From the NCBI GenBank assembly GCA_021234155.1, contig JAJEKV010000128.1:1899736-1963735 (forward strand): DNA of 64,000 bases, given 5' to 3'. The first letter of the stretch is position 1. Each line of letters starts with the position of its first letter. The notes below the pieces were generated by a model that was given only the letters and a program-made list of their open reading frames with translations, was not told the DNA's origin and ran no database searches. This DNA is from Isoetes taiwanensis. Lineage: Eukaryota > Streptophyta > Lycopodiopsida > Isoetales > Isoetaceae. This document shows positions 12,561-22,898 of the stretch, one piece after another. Made by a program: the position numbers and the translations under genes.

Positions 12561-12972
12561 GATATCCCTCATAGTTGAAGTCCACGAATTCCGGCTTCAA
12601 AGTTTATAAAAAATAGAGGATCGGGGAGAACAAGATACAGCGATTGTTGAAGCGAGCCACAAAACCGGTCAGTTAAGGCTTTCCAATGGCACCTCGCTAA
12701 TGCAGGGCAACGGTTGGTGAGGCTTCGATGGATCACCCAGAAAAACAAGAACCCAGATTGGATGCTCACCCTCTGTTTCTATTCTATTCTATTCATCAGA
12801 TTGGAGCTGCCAGTTACCCGGTCCAAAACATCTTGATCCACAAGGCTGGTGACACGGCATTCTGAGGGAACAAAGGGTTTTAGCGGTCATCACATATCTG
12901 GTATATTCCAGCATATACTTTCGGTATATCCCTAAGCCCCATAAGCGAGGGTTTGCCCCTAAAGGGCAACCC
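12560..12972. other. No gene recognised
   Basis: This is the end of the 6.1 kb inserted block. It contains a short (ctatt)n run near 12779-12795 and the inverted-end copy agggcaaccc at its limit. I see no supported gene. Confidence 0.35.
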
Positions 12973-13355
12973 AAAAACTAAAAGTTCATAGTAGGACAAT
13001 AGGTGTATAAACAAGTGTTTACATGACATTATGATGGGTTTGAAGGCATTGTTCCGCCAAGTTGTCCTCGAACCTATATATGTTATTCAACTTAATATTC
13101 CCATGGCCTTACATACTAACAAACGTAGTATATATTTAGTCGTACTTTCATCTAATTCCGAGATCAATGCATTTTGAAGCATAGCAAATGTGGAAAGAGA
13201 GGACTAACTTATTTCAATGCAATAAAGCTCAAGATATCTTAAACTCTTTGCCCTTGTAGTTTTAATTCCAACTTGGTGAGATAGCATGTTGGCCACATGA
13301 GTGTCATCATTTCTTCTTCCATACCCAGTTTCATTGGAGAAAGCCCCTTCTTGGT
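12973..13355. repeat. Block B1, left part
   Basis: Aligns with B2 at 20856-21245. Shared signposts are 'aactaaaagttcatagtagg', 'atattcccatggccttacat' and 'gtcatcatttcttcttcca'. It is interrupted after 'cttcttggt' by the Mutator-like element and resumes at 19171. Confidence 0.85.
13347..13355. repeat. 9-bp target-site duplication, left
   Basis: cttcttggt immediately before the terminal inverted repeat. The same nine bases follow the right terminus at 19171-19179. The uninterrupted paralogue at about 21238-21250 has them once. Confidence 0.92.
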
Positions 13356-13980
13356 GGCTCAAGATATATCTACCACGGATTCCGGGGGATCAGGAGCTAG
13401 AATCGAATCCTCCGGAATCGAGGCGTTCTCGGCGGGATCCATTCGGGGGACCCCGTTTTCAAATCTTGACACATGCATTACAATGGTCGATCCAGACCCG
13501 TCAAAGAAACCGTCCGTGATTTCCGCCCGTCATGAGAGAGATCTCCTCCTCAGGGATCCGCTCGGTGATCCCCTCCTCCGGATCCGAGGGCGAACCGATA
13601 TATTCTCGTCGGATATTGGGTGATCCCTCCTCGGGGATCACGAGGGGCCTGTCGATATCCTCTCCGATATCGGCCCGTGGTGATCCCCTCCTCAGGGCGG
13701 GCCAGGGATCACGCTGGTGATCCCTCCTCACGGGGATCGAGGGCCGGTCGATATCCTCTCGATGTCTCGGCCACAGGTGATCCCCTCCTCGGGATCCGAG
13801 GGCACAGGCGATATCCTCTCCCGATGTCGGCGTGGTGATCCCCTCCTCGGGGATCACATCCGCGAGGGCGTGATCCCATCCTCAGGGATCACCCCCGACC
13901 CCCGTTATCCCAGCGCGGCGGACGCCGATATGCCCGCGATGCCCGTGGGGTTTGTCAAATCGTGACCGTCGATTATCCAT
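13356..13980 (+). repeat. MULE left terminal inverted repeat with sub-repeats
   Basis: About 200 bp of unique terminal sequence is followed by 58-62 bp sub-repeats. Each has GATCCCCTCC...GGGATCAC, then a 'ggtcgatatcctctc' block, then a 'cgatatcgg'-like block (13560-13900). The same organisation appears inverted at the right end. Open frames across it (rich in I-P-S-S-G and D-I-L-S) are by-products of the repeat. Confidence 0.85.
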
Positions 13981-14848
13981 GCTTCAGGAATCCGTCCTTG
14001 CAATTCTGAGCCTCCGTGGTAGCATCAAGCGGGCCTTTCAAATTTAAGGCTGGCGAGTTATTCATGCCATCGTTGCCAATAATAACCCCCGTGGACAAGT
14101 GATTCGGAGGGGGAATTCCCCACTCTGCAGTGCAATTTTGGATTACTGAACCACGACCTCTGCGCCATTTTAGGAGGAGGAGGGCGGGTCTGTATAACCC
14201 CTGTGTCGATCTCTGAAGCGGGAGTTACTTTTACTTGTTTAAGGTAAAAATGTTGAATAGACCCACGGTCGACCTCGGTTTCTTTTTTTAACCTTTGCTT
14301 TGTTTTAGCGTATTCTTGCTGTCGGATGGGACGAATCGTTAACACGGAAATTAGCGAATACCTCCATAAATGAGAAGGCAGGGGGCCCTTGAGATGAGGC
14401 TGCAAATTCTCTTAAATTACGAGCTTTGAGGAGATATAGCGGGTTTGAATCAGATACGAGGTGGAATCCCCTTCAAAGAGAAGGAAAAGGGGAAAAAGCC
14501 TGATCCGGAACAGCGGTTGCCGAGCCCCCAGATAAAATCCAGCCTACATTGAGGCTCATTGAGGAGGATATTCATGGGGGCTCAAAGGGGATGGCGATGT
14601 TGATGGGGAAGATTTCTTGGAGCACCCACGGGGAAGAGCCCCAAACTCTGGGGTATGATCGGTTTGGCCCATGAGATGGAGGTGCAATTAGGCGTCTGCG
14701 ATAAAACTACAGCGAAAAGGTTGATTTAGAAAATCATAGGTTCGAGGGCACACCCGGTTATGAGAATTTCAAGCTCCCCGATGCTCCAAGGGTCGGATTC
14801 TGGCAACAAATAAAGGGGTGAATCCAAGAAGAGGACTATGGGAAGATA
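13981..14848. other. MULE interior before the protease gene; no gene assigned
   Basis: Non-repetitive sequence of moderate GC content. Short open frames exist on both strands (for example minus 14058-14405), but I recognise no domain and cannot pick exons. It could hold 5' exons or the promoter of the downstream gene. Confidence 0.35.
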
Positions 14849-15298
14849 GTGTGGGCCCGATCTTGTGATCCCGATTTCAAGTATGCCCATAACTTGACTA
14901 GGAAACTTCAAAGGACTAGGCGAGCTGCGGCGGTATTGGCGGATCAACAGATAGATATTGGATTGCTTCTACGAAGGGCGGTGACTTCATCAATTTGCGG
15001 GTTGAAGAAAGAAAGCCTGAGGCTCGAATCGGAGAAGCAAATAAGGGAAATCGGGCTCAATTGCTCGAACCATGGCAATGGGGTCCGAATTCCGGGAAAT
15101 TTGGCGCCCAGCCCTAAATGGGATTCGGCGGGCCCAAGTGGGCCGAGCGATTGGAGTTCGGGAGGTTCTTCTTTGTCGGATGATAATCTGAAATCTCCCG
15201 GCTTAAAAAGGAGGACACCACATCGTTCGGATGCACCATTGAAGCCGGAAACCCGACTAAGGCCGGCGAGAATCTGCTATCATGGCTCCCAATCCTAG
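14849..15298 (+). CDS. Open frame, possible 5' exon of the ULP1-like gene
   Basis: A 149-residue frame upstream of the protease domain, on the same strand. It begins WARSCDPDFKYAHNLTRKL, continues with a basic and Leu-rich part (QRTRRAAAVLADQQIDIGL), and ends in a Ser/Pro/Gly-rich tail. No domain is recognised. Low-complexity N-terminal regions are usual before ULP1 catalytic domains, so it may belong to the same gene. Splice links between 15298 and 15870 could not be fixed. The start shown is simply the first Met of the open frame. Confidence 0.35.
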   Translation: MWARSCDPDFKYAHNLTRKLQRTRRAAAVLADQQIDIGLLLRRAVTSSICGLKKESLRLESEKQIREIGLNCSNHGNGVRIPGNLAPSPKWDSAGPSGPSDWSSGGSSLSDDNLKSPGLKRRTPHRSDAPLKPETRLRPARICYHGSQS

Positions 15299-15869
15299 TT
15301 ATTACGAAGAATCAGGGCGATGGCGAAGAGGAGCGGTTGATTCGGTATAAAACCCAGCGGGATAAGATTTCATTATTTGTATTGCATAGATCCCTCCTTT
15401 CACATTCTTTGTTCTGTCCTACCAGAGAGGTGCAGCAGGAGAGATGGACCTTTAATTTCACATTGACATATCCAATTGTTGTGGAGAGTCCGCTACTTAA
15501 GGTGGGCAGCAAATGCGCAATCCGTGGAGTTCTTCATCAAGAAGGCGAGGCCCAAAATTCCAAACAATTCCAAGTGGCCTCGGAGATTTTGCAATGCGAG
15601 GTGGATCTGCGTGCATTGGAGCTTCTTTCTTGTGAGTGTAATTTTGCTACTACAGTTCATACGTTGCTCAAACAATTGGAATTACGTTTTAATTTGCACA
15701 TCCTCTCCTTAGGATACTTGTCCATTCGATTCCTATTCGGAAGAGATGTCACCATGTAATGGTTCACCCTCTTTGCATTAGGATTATTTCTAAGTGGAAG
15801 CAAAGGCGGGGTTTAGGGCATATGACCAATTTGCAAAGTTGATCCCGCCATCACCGTTTGGCAAAGGCT

Positions 15870-16623
15870 GCTCAATGGAGAATTCAGCATGTTCAGTACT
15901 ACTACATTCCTGTTAATGCAAGGTAACATCTGCTTGTGAAGTTAAAAGATCCCCTTCATTTTTAATTGTCAAGTGATTAGTTTTATCGAACTGCAGTGGC
16001 CATTGGAGCCTGTTTATATTAGTTGTTGATCAATTGGCATGCCAGAAGCTGAACAAGCCCTGCCCGTGCATTTTGCACTTTGATTCTTATGATCCCGCAT
16101 GCGCGGATGTTCGAGGCTTCATAACTTTGTGAGTTATTTCAGGTGTACACATATTTATGGTTTCAGCATAGGTAATTAGGTTCTTATTTTAGGGATTGAA
16201 CTCGGATTACATTTCCAGGTTCTTGAGTGACCTATTCAAGAGGTGGAAGCACGAGGAATCAACACTTCACAATGCTCCTTGCATACTGATGGATGCTCCC
16301 CAGCAATATAACAGCCAAGATTGTGGTGTATATGTGGTAAATTATGTGAATAGATTTATTCGAGATGTTTGCAGCACCAAAGATCAGGTAAATCACAATT
16401 CTGAATGACTTAAGAATTGTCACTTTTCAGATTGTCATTGCTAAGAATTGTTCTTTTTCAGGTTGTCATTACCCGGGATTGGTTCCAGAAGGAAGAGATA
16501 GATAATACGGCCCGGTGTTTCATTCTGGTTTTGCGAGAAATTGGTGGTATCTGCCCAAGGGAAATCCACTTTCTATTTGCTCGAAGGCCGGATCAGTTTC
16601 TCTCGTCCATTTACCCCGTCTAA
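15870..16623 (+). CDS. ULP1/SENP-like (C48) cysteine protease, catalytic domain, three introns
   Basis: ULP1/SENP proteases process or remove SUMO-like modifiers. The catalytic order is present across four exons. Exon a ends QYYYIPVNA (donor gt at 15923). Exon b starts 15997 and splices in frame to give GHWSLFILVVDQ, then CILHFDSYDP. Exon c (about 16192-16388) reads RFLSDLFKRWKHEE and YNSQDCGVYVVNYV. Exon d (from 16462) reads ITRDWFQKEEIDNT and ends at a stop at 16621. Catalytic His is at 16001-16003, Asp at 16082-16084, Gln at 16316-16318 and Cys at 16322-16324, all intact. The N-terminus is unresolved. The gene lies inside the Mutator-like element, as do ULP-like genes of Kaonashi MULEs. 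The substrate is unknown. Confidence 0.8.
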
Positions 16624-16839
16624 CATGTTAAATGGCCCCTGAAAATAACAATGGATCTAATTTGTATATTTGAATGTAATTTGAGTAAACTGTATGCACA
16701 TATGAATACATATGAATATAAGAAATGAACTTTCTATGAAATATTGGTCAATGTGGAATATGAGACAATTCTGTGAAATATTGGTCAATGTGAAATATTG
16801 GTCAATGTGTTAATGTTCCTTGATAATTATGTTGTGATC

Positions 16840-17310
16840 CCCGCCTCCGGGATCACAACAATATTATTGGGGATCCCCTCCTCCGGGATCACTACGATGC
16901 GTGGGTCGTGGATCCCCCTCCAAGGGGGGATCACGTCATGAAAAAAACATTATTTAATTTCAATGGTATGGATATTATTTTTCGATATTAAGGGATATTA
17001 GATTTGTAGATCTTGGGATGATCCCCTCCTCCGGGATCACAACATAATTAATGGGTATCCCCTCCTCCGGGATCACACGTCCGCGAAAAAAGCATTATTT
17101 AATTTCAATGGTATGGATATTATTTTCGATATTAAGGCATATTCGCTGTAGATGCCGGATGATCCCCTCCTCCGGGATCACAACATAATTAATGGGGATC
17201 CCCTCCTCCGGGATCACACGTCCGCGAAAAAAAGCATGGTATGGGTACTATTTTCGATATTAAGGCATATTCTTCTGTAGATGCCGTGTGATCCCCCTAG
17301 GGATCACACG
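16840..17310. repeat. MULE internal tandem repeat with GATCCC palindromes
   Basis: Three diverged units of about 125 bp. Each contains paired GATCCCCTCC...GGGATCAC motifs, 'acaacataattaatgggg', 'cacgtccgcgaaaaaa' and 'atggatattattttcgatat'. The GATCCC...GGGATC words are inverted around CTCCTC, giving an imperfect palindrome. The array separates the protease gene from the opposing gene. It could be a protein-binding array or the shared 3' boundary; both are inference. Confidence 0.85.
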
Positions 17311-17414
17311 TCCGGTTCTTAAATGTCCCAAGTTAACCTCAATGGTTTCATTTCTTAAGTGAGTTGCGTTGCCCCTTAAGTTATCGTATGTAGTGAGAAC
17401 AATTGAAAGTAAAC

Positions 17415-18470
17415 TCATAAATGACTTAACATGTTCTGTTCAACTGCATACCTACAATAACCCCTCCATCTCAACTTGCTTCCAGCTCTTCTTGATTTTC
17501 TTGTCCTTCCCTGTTCCCCAAGCTCTATCAAAGGCTTGAGCACGGCCAAACTATTTCCACACTTCTCTTCAATTGCCAAGGTGGGAAGAGTGGTTATGGC
17601 TATCATGTTGGTGCCCCCAACATCATTCATTCTCTCTAGCCTAGTGTCGAGTTGTCTCATAAGAGAATCAGTAGCAACAAGCATTCCAGGATCTTTTTGA
17701 GCCCTTGACACCACTCTAGCAATTACTTCCTGTAAGGATGCACGAGTCTTATCCAAGTTAAACCTTCTCTCCATTTGGGAGAGAGACTCCTCTCCCAAGC
17801 ATACAATGTCGGCCACATCTTCACATGGGTTTCCCTCCCAAGGAACTATCTCTTCACATGGCCTCAACTGGTCCATGCCCCCAGCAATTGTCCCATATTG
17901 GGACCCAAGCACATGTAAAGATCGATCTCTGTGGTTTGCCCAGCAATTTGCATAACCTTAACACGGTGTTTACACAAGTTGCCCCTTGGCTCCCCAAAGG
18001 CGATCCAAAGATGCCCAATTCTTGTGTGCCCGGGTTCACAAAGTAAGGACCTAGCCCCAGAGTACGCGTTTGCTTTGCCTCACCTTCCTCGAAGTTGGTG
18101 AATGTGACTTGTTCATCGGCAATCTTCCTTGCACCTCGTATGGCGCACTCTATTATCTCCTCACGGGATGTGTTTACTACAAAGCTTTGCTTCCTTCATG
18201 GACCTACAACACAAAGGAATCATATAAACACAAAGGCTAGAGAAGGATTAGATGTGTAGGAACTATACGATGTATGTCATGTGTGTCTCCACGTTATTGG
18301 TTAGGATGTAGAGCGACCAATCAATCCCTCCTTCCTCGGCGCGTTTAGAAATGCCCTGCGCCTCTTCTCCCTCTGGAGTCGTCCATGCTGCGGCATTAAA
18401 CTCCCCTCTACCAGCTACTTGACATGCGCGGAGAGAAACCAGAGAAACAACGCATTACTTTCGGGAGTGA
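17415..18470 (-). CDS. Unrecognised MULE-borne gene, minus strand
   Basis: Long coding-like frames on the minus strand run from about 18420 to 17415. First comes FNAAAWTTPEGEEAQG then EGGIDWSLYILTNNVETH (about 18400-18270). After a gap comes REEIIECAIRGARKIADEQV then FNPGTQ-like FVNPGTQELGIFGSPLGS (about 18160-17980). Finally a 165-residue frame includes LGSQYGTIAGGMDQL, CLGEESLSQMERRFNL, a helical RASLQEVIARVVSRAQKD stretch, and a basic C-terminal patch (RTRKSRRAGSKLRWRG). All three frames are open near 17890-17950, so the joint is uncertain. I recognise no domain. It is convergent with the protease gene and may be a second cargo or element-encoded protein. Confidence 0.5.
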
Positions 18471-18714
18471 TCCCGAGGATGGTCTCGTAACCTCCGCGTG
18501 TCCTCATTGAGTGGCCGGCCCCGCGTATTGGCATGGGGCAAGTTCAAACTTGGACCATTGGGTGGGTCTACGCTTCAATCTCCAAACGCCCATACGCTTT
18601 CTTATCATAGCCCTCCCGAATCACATGTGCAATCAACGTGGCGATCCCGGAGGTTGGAATCTACTGGTGATAGCGTCGCCGGCTAATGTACCAGCACACG
18701 GGTTCTCTGTCATG

Positions 18715-19170
18715 GATGTGATCCCGTGAGGAGGGATCCTGCAATGGATCGGGGAGAGGATATCGACGTGCCCCCGTGATCCCTTGAGGAGGGGATCACC
18801 GCGGCCGAGCTCGGGAGAGGATATCGACCGGGCCCCGTGATCCCGGGAGGAGGGGATCACCACTACCCCATCTCGGGAGAGGATATCGGCCGCCCCCTCG
18901 CGGATCCCAGGAGGAGGGATCACCACCCCGATATCGGAGAGGATATCGACCCGCCCTCGTGATCCGGGAGGAGGGGATCCGGCGTGATCCGGAGGAGGGA
19001 TCCGCGGGCGGAGATTCGAACAGGGGTTTCGGGCGTCCGGATCGATGTGCACGCATGTGTCAAGATCGGAAAACGGGGTCCCGTGCGGATCCGCCGAGAA
19101 CGCTCGGGATTCCTGAGGAGGGCGGATCTAGCTCGGATCCCCCGAATCCGTGGTAGATATATCTTGAGCC
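18715..19170 (-). repeat. MULE right terminal inverted repeat with sub-repeats
   Basis: Inverted counterpart of the left end. Copies of the GATCCC...GGGATCAC motif lie at about 18720, 18777, 18838, 18900 and 18960, each followed (minus strand) by the 'gtcgatatcctctc' block. Terminal sequence ends ...tagatatatcttgagcc at 19170. Confidence 0.85.
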
Positions 19171-19625
19171 CTTCTTGGTTCATTAAAGGGATCTAACTTG
19201 TGAGAAAATACAATAAGAGGATCCTTTTATGTATTGTAATCCTTTTTATAGACGATATAAGAGGATATTTTGATATTTTGTCTTGCACGTATGCATAAAA
19301 TAATGCTATCTTGTAGTCATGGGTAAAAATGTTAGGGTGTCCAATAAAGAGGATTATTTAGTGACCAAAATATTGTAATAAAACCTTTTATAGACGATAT
19401 AAAAGGATATTTTAGAACTTTTATATATTTTTTTGTCTGGTATCTTTATGCTTAAAATAATGCTATCTTGACTTTTCATTTTCTTTGTACTAGTTTTTTA
19501 AAAATGAAAGAATGGGAGTACCAGTGTATGTAGTGGTTCCAAAAGTCTAAACTTCCACAGGTGCCCCACTGTTTCTTTACAAGGCATACAGGTGTGCCAC
19601 TTGTTCTTTGTGTGGCAACAATTAT
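19171..19625. repeat. Block B1, right part
   Basis: Continues B1 after the Mutator-like element: 'cttcttggttcatt', 'cttgtgagaaaatacaataa', and 'gtgccacttgttctttgtgt' at its end. It matches B2 to about 21515. Confidence 0.85.
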
Positions 19626-20855
19626 TAAAGAGATAGGGAGCAAGCAGGCAACCTTGCCTTATACCTTTCCTAAAATAAAAAGGACTAGAAGGTTCTTCAT
19701 CTACCAAGACTAATGCTGAGGCAAGTTTATTCAGTCCCATTGAGATATTGATGAACTGCTTATGGAATCCTGTGTAACTCATCACTTCTCACAGACTATC
19801 CCAACTAAGAGAATCATAGGCCTTTCGAAAGGCCATCTTGACCAGTACACAATCTCTTTCCTAGCAGCTAGATAATTGACTAAGATATACCTACCTAGAA
19901 GAAAAGCTCATTGCTCCCTTCCAATAACCCTATTTAAGATAGGCTTTAGACAATTGTCAATTCCTTTCATAACTACCTTGTACAAGACATTTATTAGTGC
20001 AATGGGTCACCACTCTCCAAGTGATTGAGATCTAGAGAATTTCGGAACCGGAGTGATGAAACCTACAGCTAGTGTAGGATGTAATGTGCAAGAAGACCAA
20101 GCCTCTCAAATAGCTTTAACAAAGTCGTAACCAAGGGCATTCTTAAAACTCCACACTATTTTGTTTTTCATATTATAAGAAGAGCAACTTATGTTGCATC
20201 CCATGTCAGCTACACCTTCGCGCACATGGCGGCGTGGCGTGACTTCCATACCTCTGCATCAAGATAGATAGATAATTAGAAACTTTAACAGTGCATATTG
20301 TACTAACAATACAAGCCACTAAGTGATCATGAGAGGATTTATTTATTTTTATGAAAACATACATATACACAAATATGATTTTCGTGGATTTCACACTATA
20401 GATAATTGTAAAGGGGAGAAAAAATTGTACATCTACAGGATGCATCGGTCTGATCTATAAATGCAAAGGGGTTATAGAATTTGGGTTCTACATGGTTATA
20501 CATATATTGCTAAACTATTACATTTGAAATAAATATCTATGCGAGGGGGGTGACAAAAAAGCTTGTATAAGTATGGCATGGAAGCAAAATTTGTACAATA
20601 TGAGACCTTATGGGAGGGTTTTCTTCCAGAAAAAAAGGTGACATATCATTATAGCTTAGGTGGGCATGGCATGACTTCCACGCCGAAAATGCGGCATAAG
20701 TTGCTCTTTTTATATACATATATCACACATATATTTGCACAACACCTTGATTTCGTGTATCCTTTTATCCTCATCCAAACAAATCCTGTAGTGTAACAAA
20801 GTACGTGACATACATAGCTCAGCATTCCTCTTTTTCATTGCCAACAACAAGAAAA
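19626..20855. repeat. Block A2 of the tandem duplication, including LINE reverse transcriptase remains
   Basis: Second copy of the 5745-6875 block, continuous with B2. Its first 450 bp encode on the minus strand GFHKQFINISMGLNKLAS and LVDEEPSSPFYF, then L1-type RT sequence broken by stops. The remainder is non-coding and matches A1, with small insertions and deletions. Confidence 0.85.
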
Positions 20856-21515
20856 AACTAAAAGTTCATAGTAGGACAATGATAAAATCCAAAATGCTAG
20901 GTGTATATACAACTGTTTACATCGCATTATGATGAGTTTAGAGGCATTGTTCCTCTAAGTTGTCCTGGAACTTATAGCTGTTATTCGACTTAATATTCCC
21001 ATGGCCTTACATACTAACAAAAGTAATATATATTTAGTAGTACTTTCTTCTAATTCCAAGATCAATGCATTCTTCAAGCATAGTAAATGTGCAAAGAGAG
21101 GACTAACCTGTTTCAATGTAGTAAAGTTCAAGATATCTTATGCCCTTGTAGTTTTAATTCCAACTTGGAGAGATAGCATATTGGCCACATAAATGTCATC
21201 ATTTCTTCTTCCAGGCCAGTTTCATTGGAAAAAGCCCCTTCTTGGTTCATCAAAACTCTTGCCCAACTTGTGAGAAAATACAATAAGAGGATCCTTTTAT
21301 ATATTGTAATAAAACCTTTTATATACGATATAAGAGGATATTTTGATATTTTGTCTGGTACGACATGCATAAAATAATGCTATCTTGTAGTCGTCGTACT
21401 ATTTTATGCATCGTGGAGGGCCAAGTGGTACACTCCTAGCTTCACCACCCGTGCGCAACTATTCCTTTACACGGCATACAAGTGTGCCACTTGTTCTTTG
21501 TGTGGCAACAATTAT
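20856..21515. repeat. Block B2, uninterrupted paralogue of B1
   Basis: Carries the uninterrupted form of both insertion sites. 'aacaacaagaaaaaactaaa' lies at the junction with A2 where B1 has the 6.1 kb block. 'agccccttcttggttcatca' has one copy of cttcttggt where B1 has the Mutator-like element. It ends in the gtgccacttgttctttgtgt block shared with 19588-19607. Confidence 0.85.
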
Positions 21516-22850
21516 ATAGGGTCAACGCATGGAGGTGGGGGGTACTTTTGATGTCAGCGACTTTCTGGGGCTATTTTCTTTGTATTTTTGAAAAGTTCAT
21601 TTTTTTGATGTTTTTCCTTGAAACGCATTCATATTACGCCTTGGAATATAAATTTCAACTTCATCAGAGTTATATAAAAGAAGATAAAAACAAGTAAAAA
21701 TTTTTGCATTAGATGTTTAGGAGGTGCTGGTGGTGCTTCCCAAAAAAAAAAAAAAAAAAAAAAAATCCTTTGACCCTCTAGGCTATTGAAATCAAGTAAA
21801 CTAATAATCGATCAAAACAAGCATATGAATTGGTGGTTAATATTCGCCATTAGGCTAACTGTTTGAGTCTGGCTATTAAGGTTTAATAACCTTTTGTTAA
21901 AGCAAGATTCCCAAGATTTTGTTATGTTTAGCCAAACAAAATCGTGCTTTAAATTTTTTTTTTTCTAATAGTTCACGAAGCTTCTTACAATTTCAAGGTT
22001 TTTTAGCCAAACTTGTATGTTTGGTAAACAACTTCAATGTATAATTTACGTACAAACGGACAGACAGGCAGGCAGACATATAGTTTTTAACGTCACATGG
22101 ACCTAATCGGGCCGTGGGACGAGTACATGCAATGGAAAAAGCCCAATTGAAACTGGGGACTAAGACCTACCACAAGACAAAATAGAAATTACAAACAAAT
22201 ATAAAAAACAGGGTTATGCAGAAACTGTCTATGGATCAGAGGGCCACTGATCCATAGTGATAGCCTGGCCTCCGTTATCCACTTCCCACTTCCATTGCAG
22301 GCGAGCTTTTTTGAATTCGTAAAAATCTCTTTAGATATTTATAAAATATCTAGAGAACAAACAAACAAAATATAAAATATAAAGATGTTTAAGATAAATT
22401 TAGCCAGATTCATTTGGCCTTATTCCTTGTTAGAACATCAGGTTAAGATTCTATACAGGCATTTACATGGGCGACTGAACCTCCACTTTGGCCTTTGGTA
22501 CGTTACGAAAACGTCATGAATTATCCACCTCTATTGAGACGCAGTATGACACGAGGCACTGAGAAGTGCAACAAGATTAGCCGGAATACCTACTATACCT
22601 ACAGTGAAGTGCAAGGCCTATAGCTATAGTGGGATGATCTATAACCCACAATGTGGCCCATTCAAGGAATAGATTAAACATGCAATCAAGGTTCAAGGAA
22701 TATATTAGAAACAAAATGTTAAAATAATATCCATCTATCTTGTTTTATTTTTTATTTTTTTGCAACTATGGCCATAGTGATATCATAGTTATTATGGGGA
22801 AAAATGGCCATTGTGGTATGGCCCATATACATTCAAGAAGTGTGATTCCA
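21516..22850. other. Intergenic; A24 run; no gene
   Basis: An A-run at 21742-21765 could be the tail of an old plus-strand retrocopy, but nothing recognisable precedes it. The rest is AT-rich and non-coding up to the F-box promoter. Confidence 0.4.
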
Positions 22851-22856
22851 ACATGC

Positions 22857-22864
22857 TATAAATA
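22857..22864 (+). promoter_or_regulatory. Candidate TATA box of the F-box gene
   Basis: TATAAATA lies 35 bp before the ATG at 22899. The spacing implies a very short 5' leader, so the call is tentative. Confidence 0.4.
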
Positions 22865-22898
22865 ACCTAAACTCCTTTGCAAAATACAGAGTCTGGCG

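Larger units (their letters stand above)
6876..12972. other. 6.1 kb insertion between A1 and B1
   Basis: In the second duplicate, 'cattgccaacaacaag' is followed directly by 'aaaaactaaaagttcatag' (about 20845-20875). In the first duplicate those two sequences are about 6.1 kb apart. The inserted block has a 10-bp inverted repeat near its ends: gggttgccct at 6890-6899 and its complement agggcaaccc at 12963-12972. It contains the ABCC transporter relic and a Copia fragment. I could not find a clean target duplication, so a transposon identity is unproven. Loss from the second copy is the alternative. Confidence 0.5.
13356..19170. mobile_element. Mutator-like element (MULE), 5.8 kb, complete ends
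   Basis: The ends are inverted repeats: both start GGCTCAAGATATATCTACC (13356 inward, and on the minus strand from 19170). Homology continues with gaps for at least 200 bp ('gcgttctcggcgg', 'gggaccccgttttc', 'gatcttgacacatgc'). The flanks carry a perfect 9-bp duplication, the length typical of Mutator elements. The uninterrupted sequence is present as B2. Inside lie a ULP1-like protease gene (+), an unrecognised gene (-), and arrays of a GATCCC/GGGATC motif in both ends and in the middle. I see no MULE transposase (mudrA, SWIM zinc finger), so the element is probably non-autonomous. ULP-like genes in MULEs are known (Kaonashi elements of Arabidopsis). The near-identical target duplication suggests a fairly recent insertion. 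Confidence 0.88.

Noticed and set aside
6876-12972. The 6.1 kb block as a proven DNA transposon
   Set aside because: The 10-bp inverted repeat is short and no target duplication was found; left as an insertion or deletion difference.
13297-13965. Open frames across the left terminal repeat of the MULE
   Set aside because: Frames on both strands repeat the same short peptide pattern produced by the DNA repeat, with no start context or domain.
13540-19060. Regular GATCCC repeats as a possible CRISPR-like array
   Set aside because: The units are palindromic sub-repeats of transposon ends, spacers are not unique, the genome is eukaryotic and no cas genes are present.
13356-19170. Element as a CACTA transposon, because of sub-terminal repeats and ULP1 cargo
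   Set aside because: Termini do not start CACTA and the target duplication is 9 bp, not 3 bp; Mutator-like fits better.
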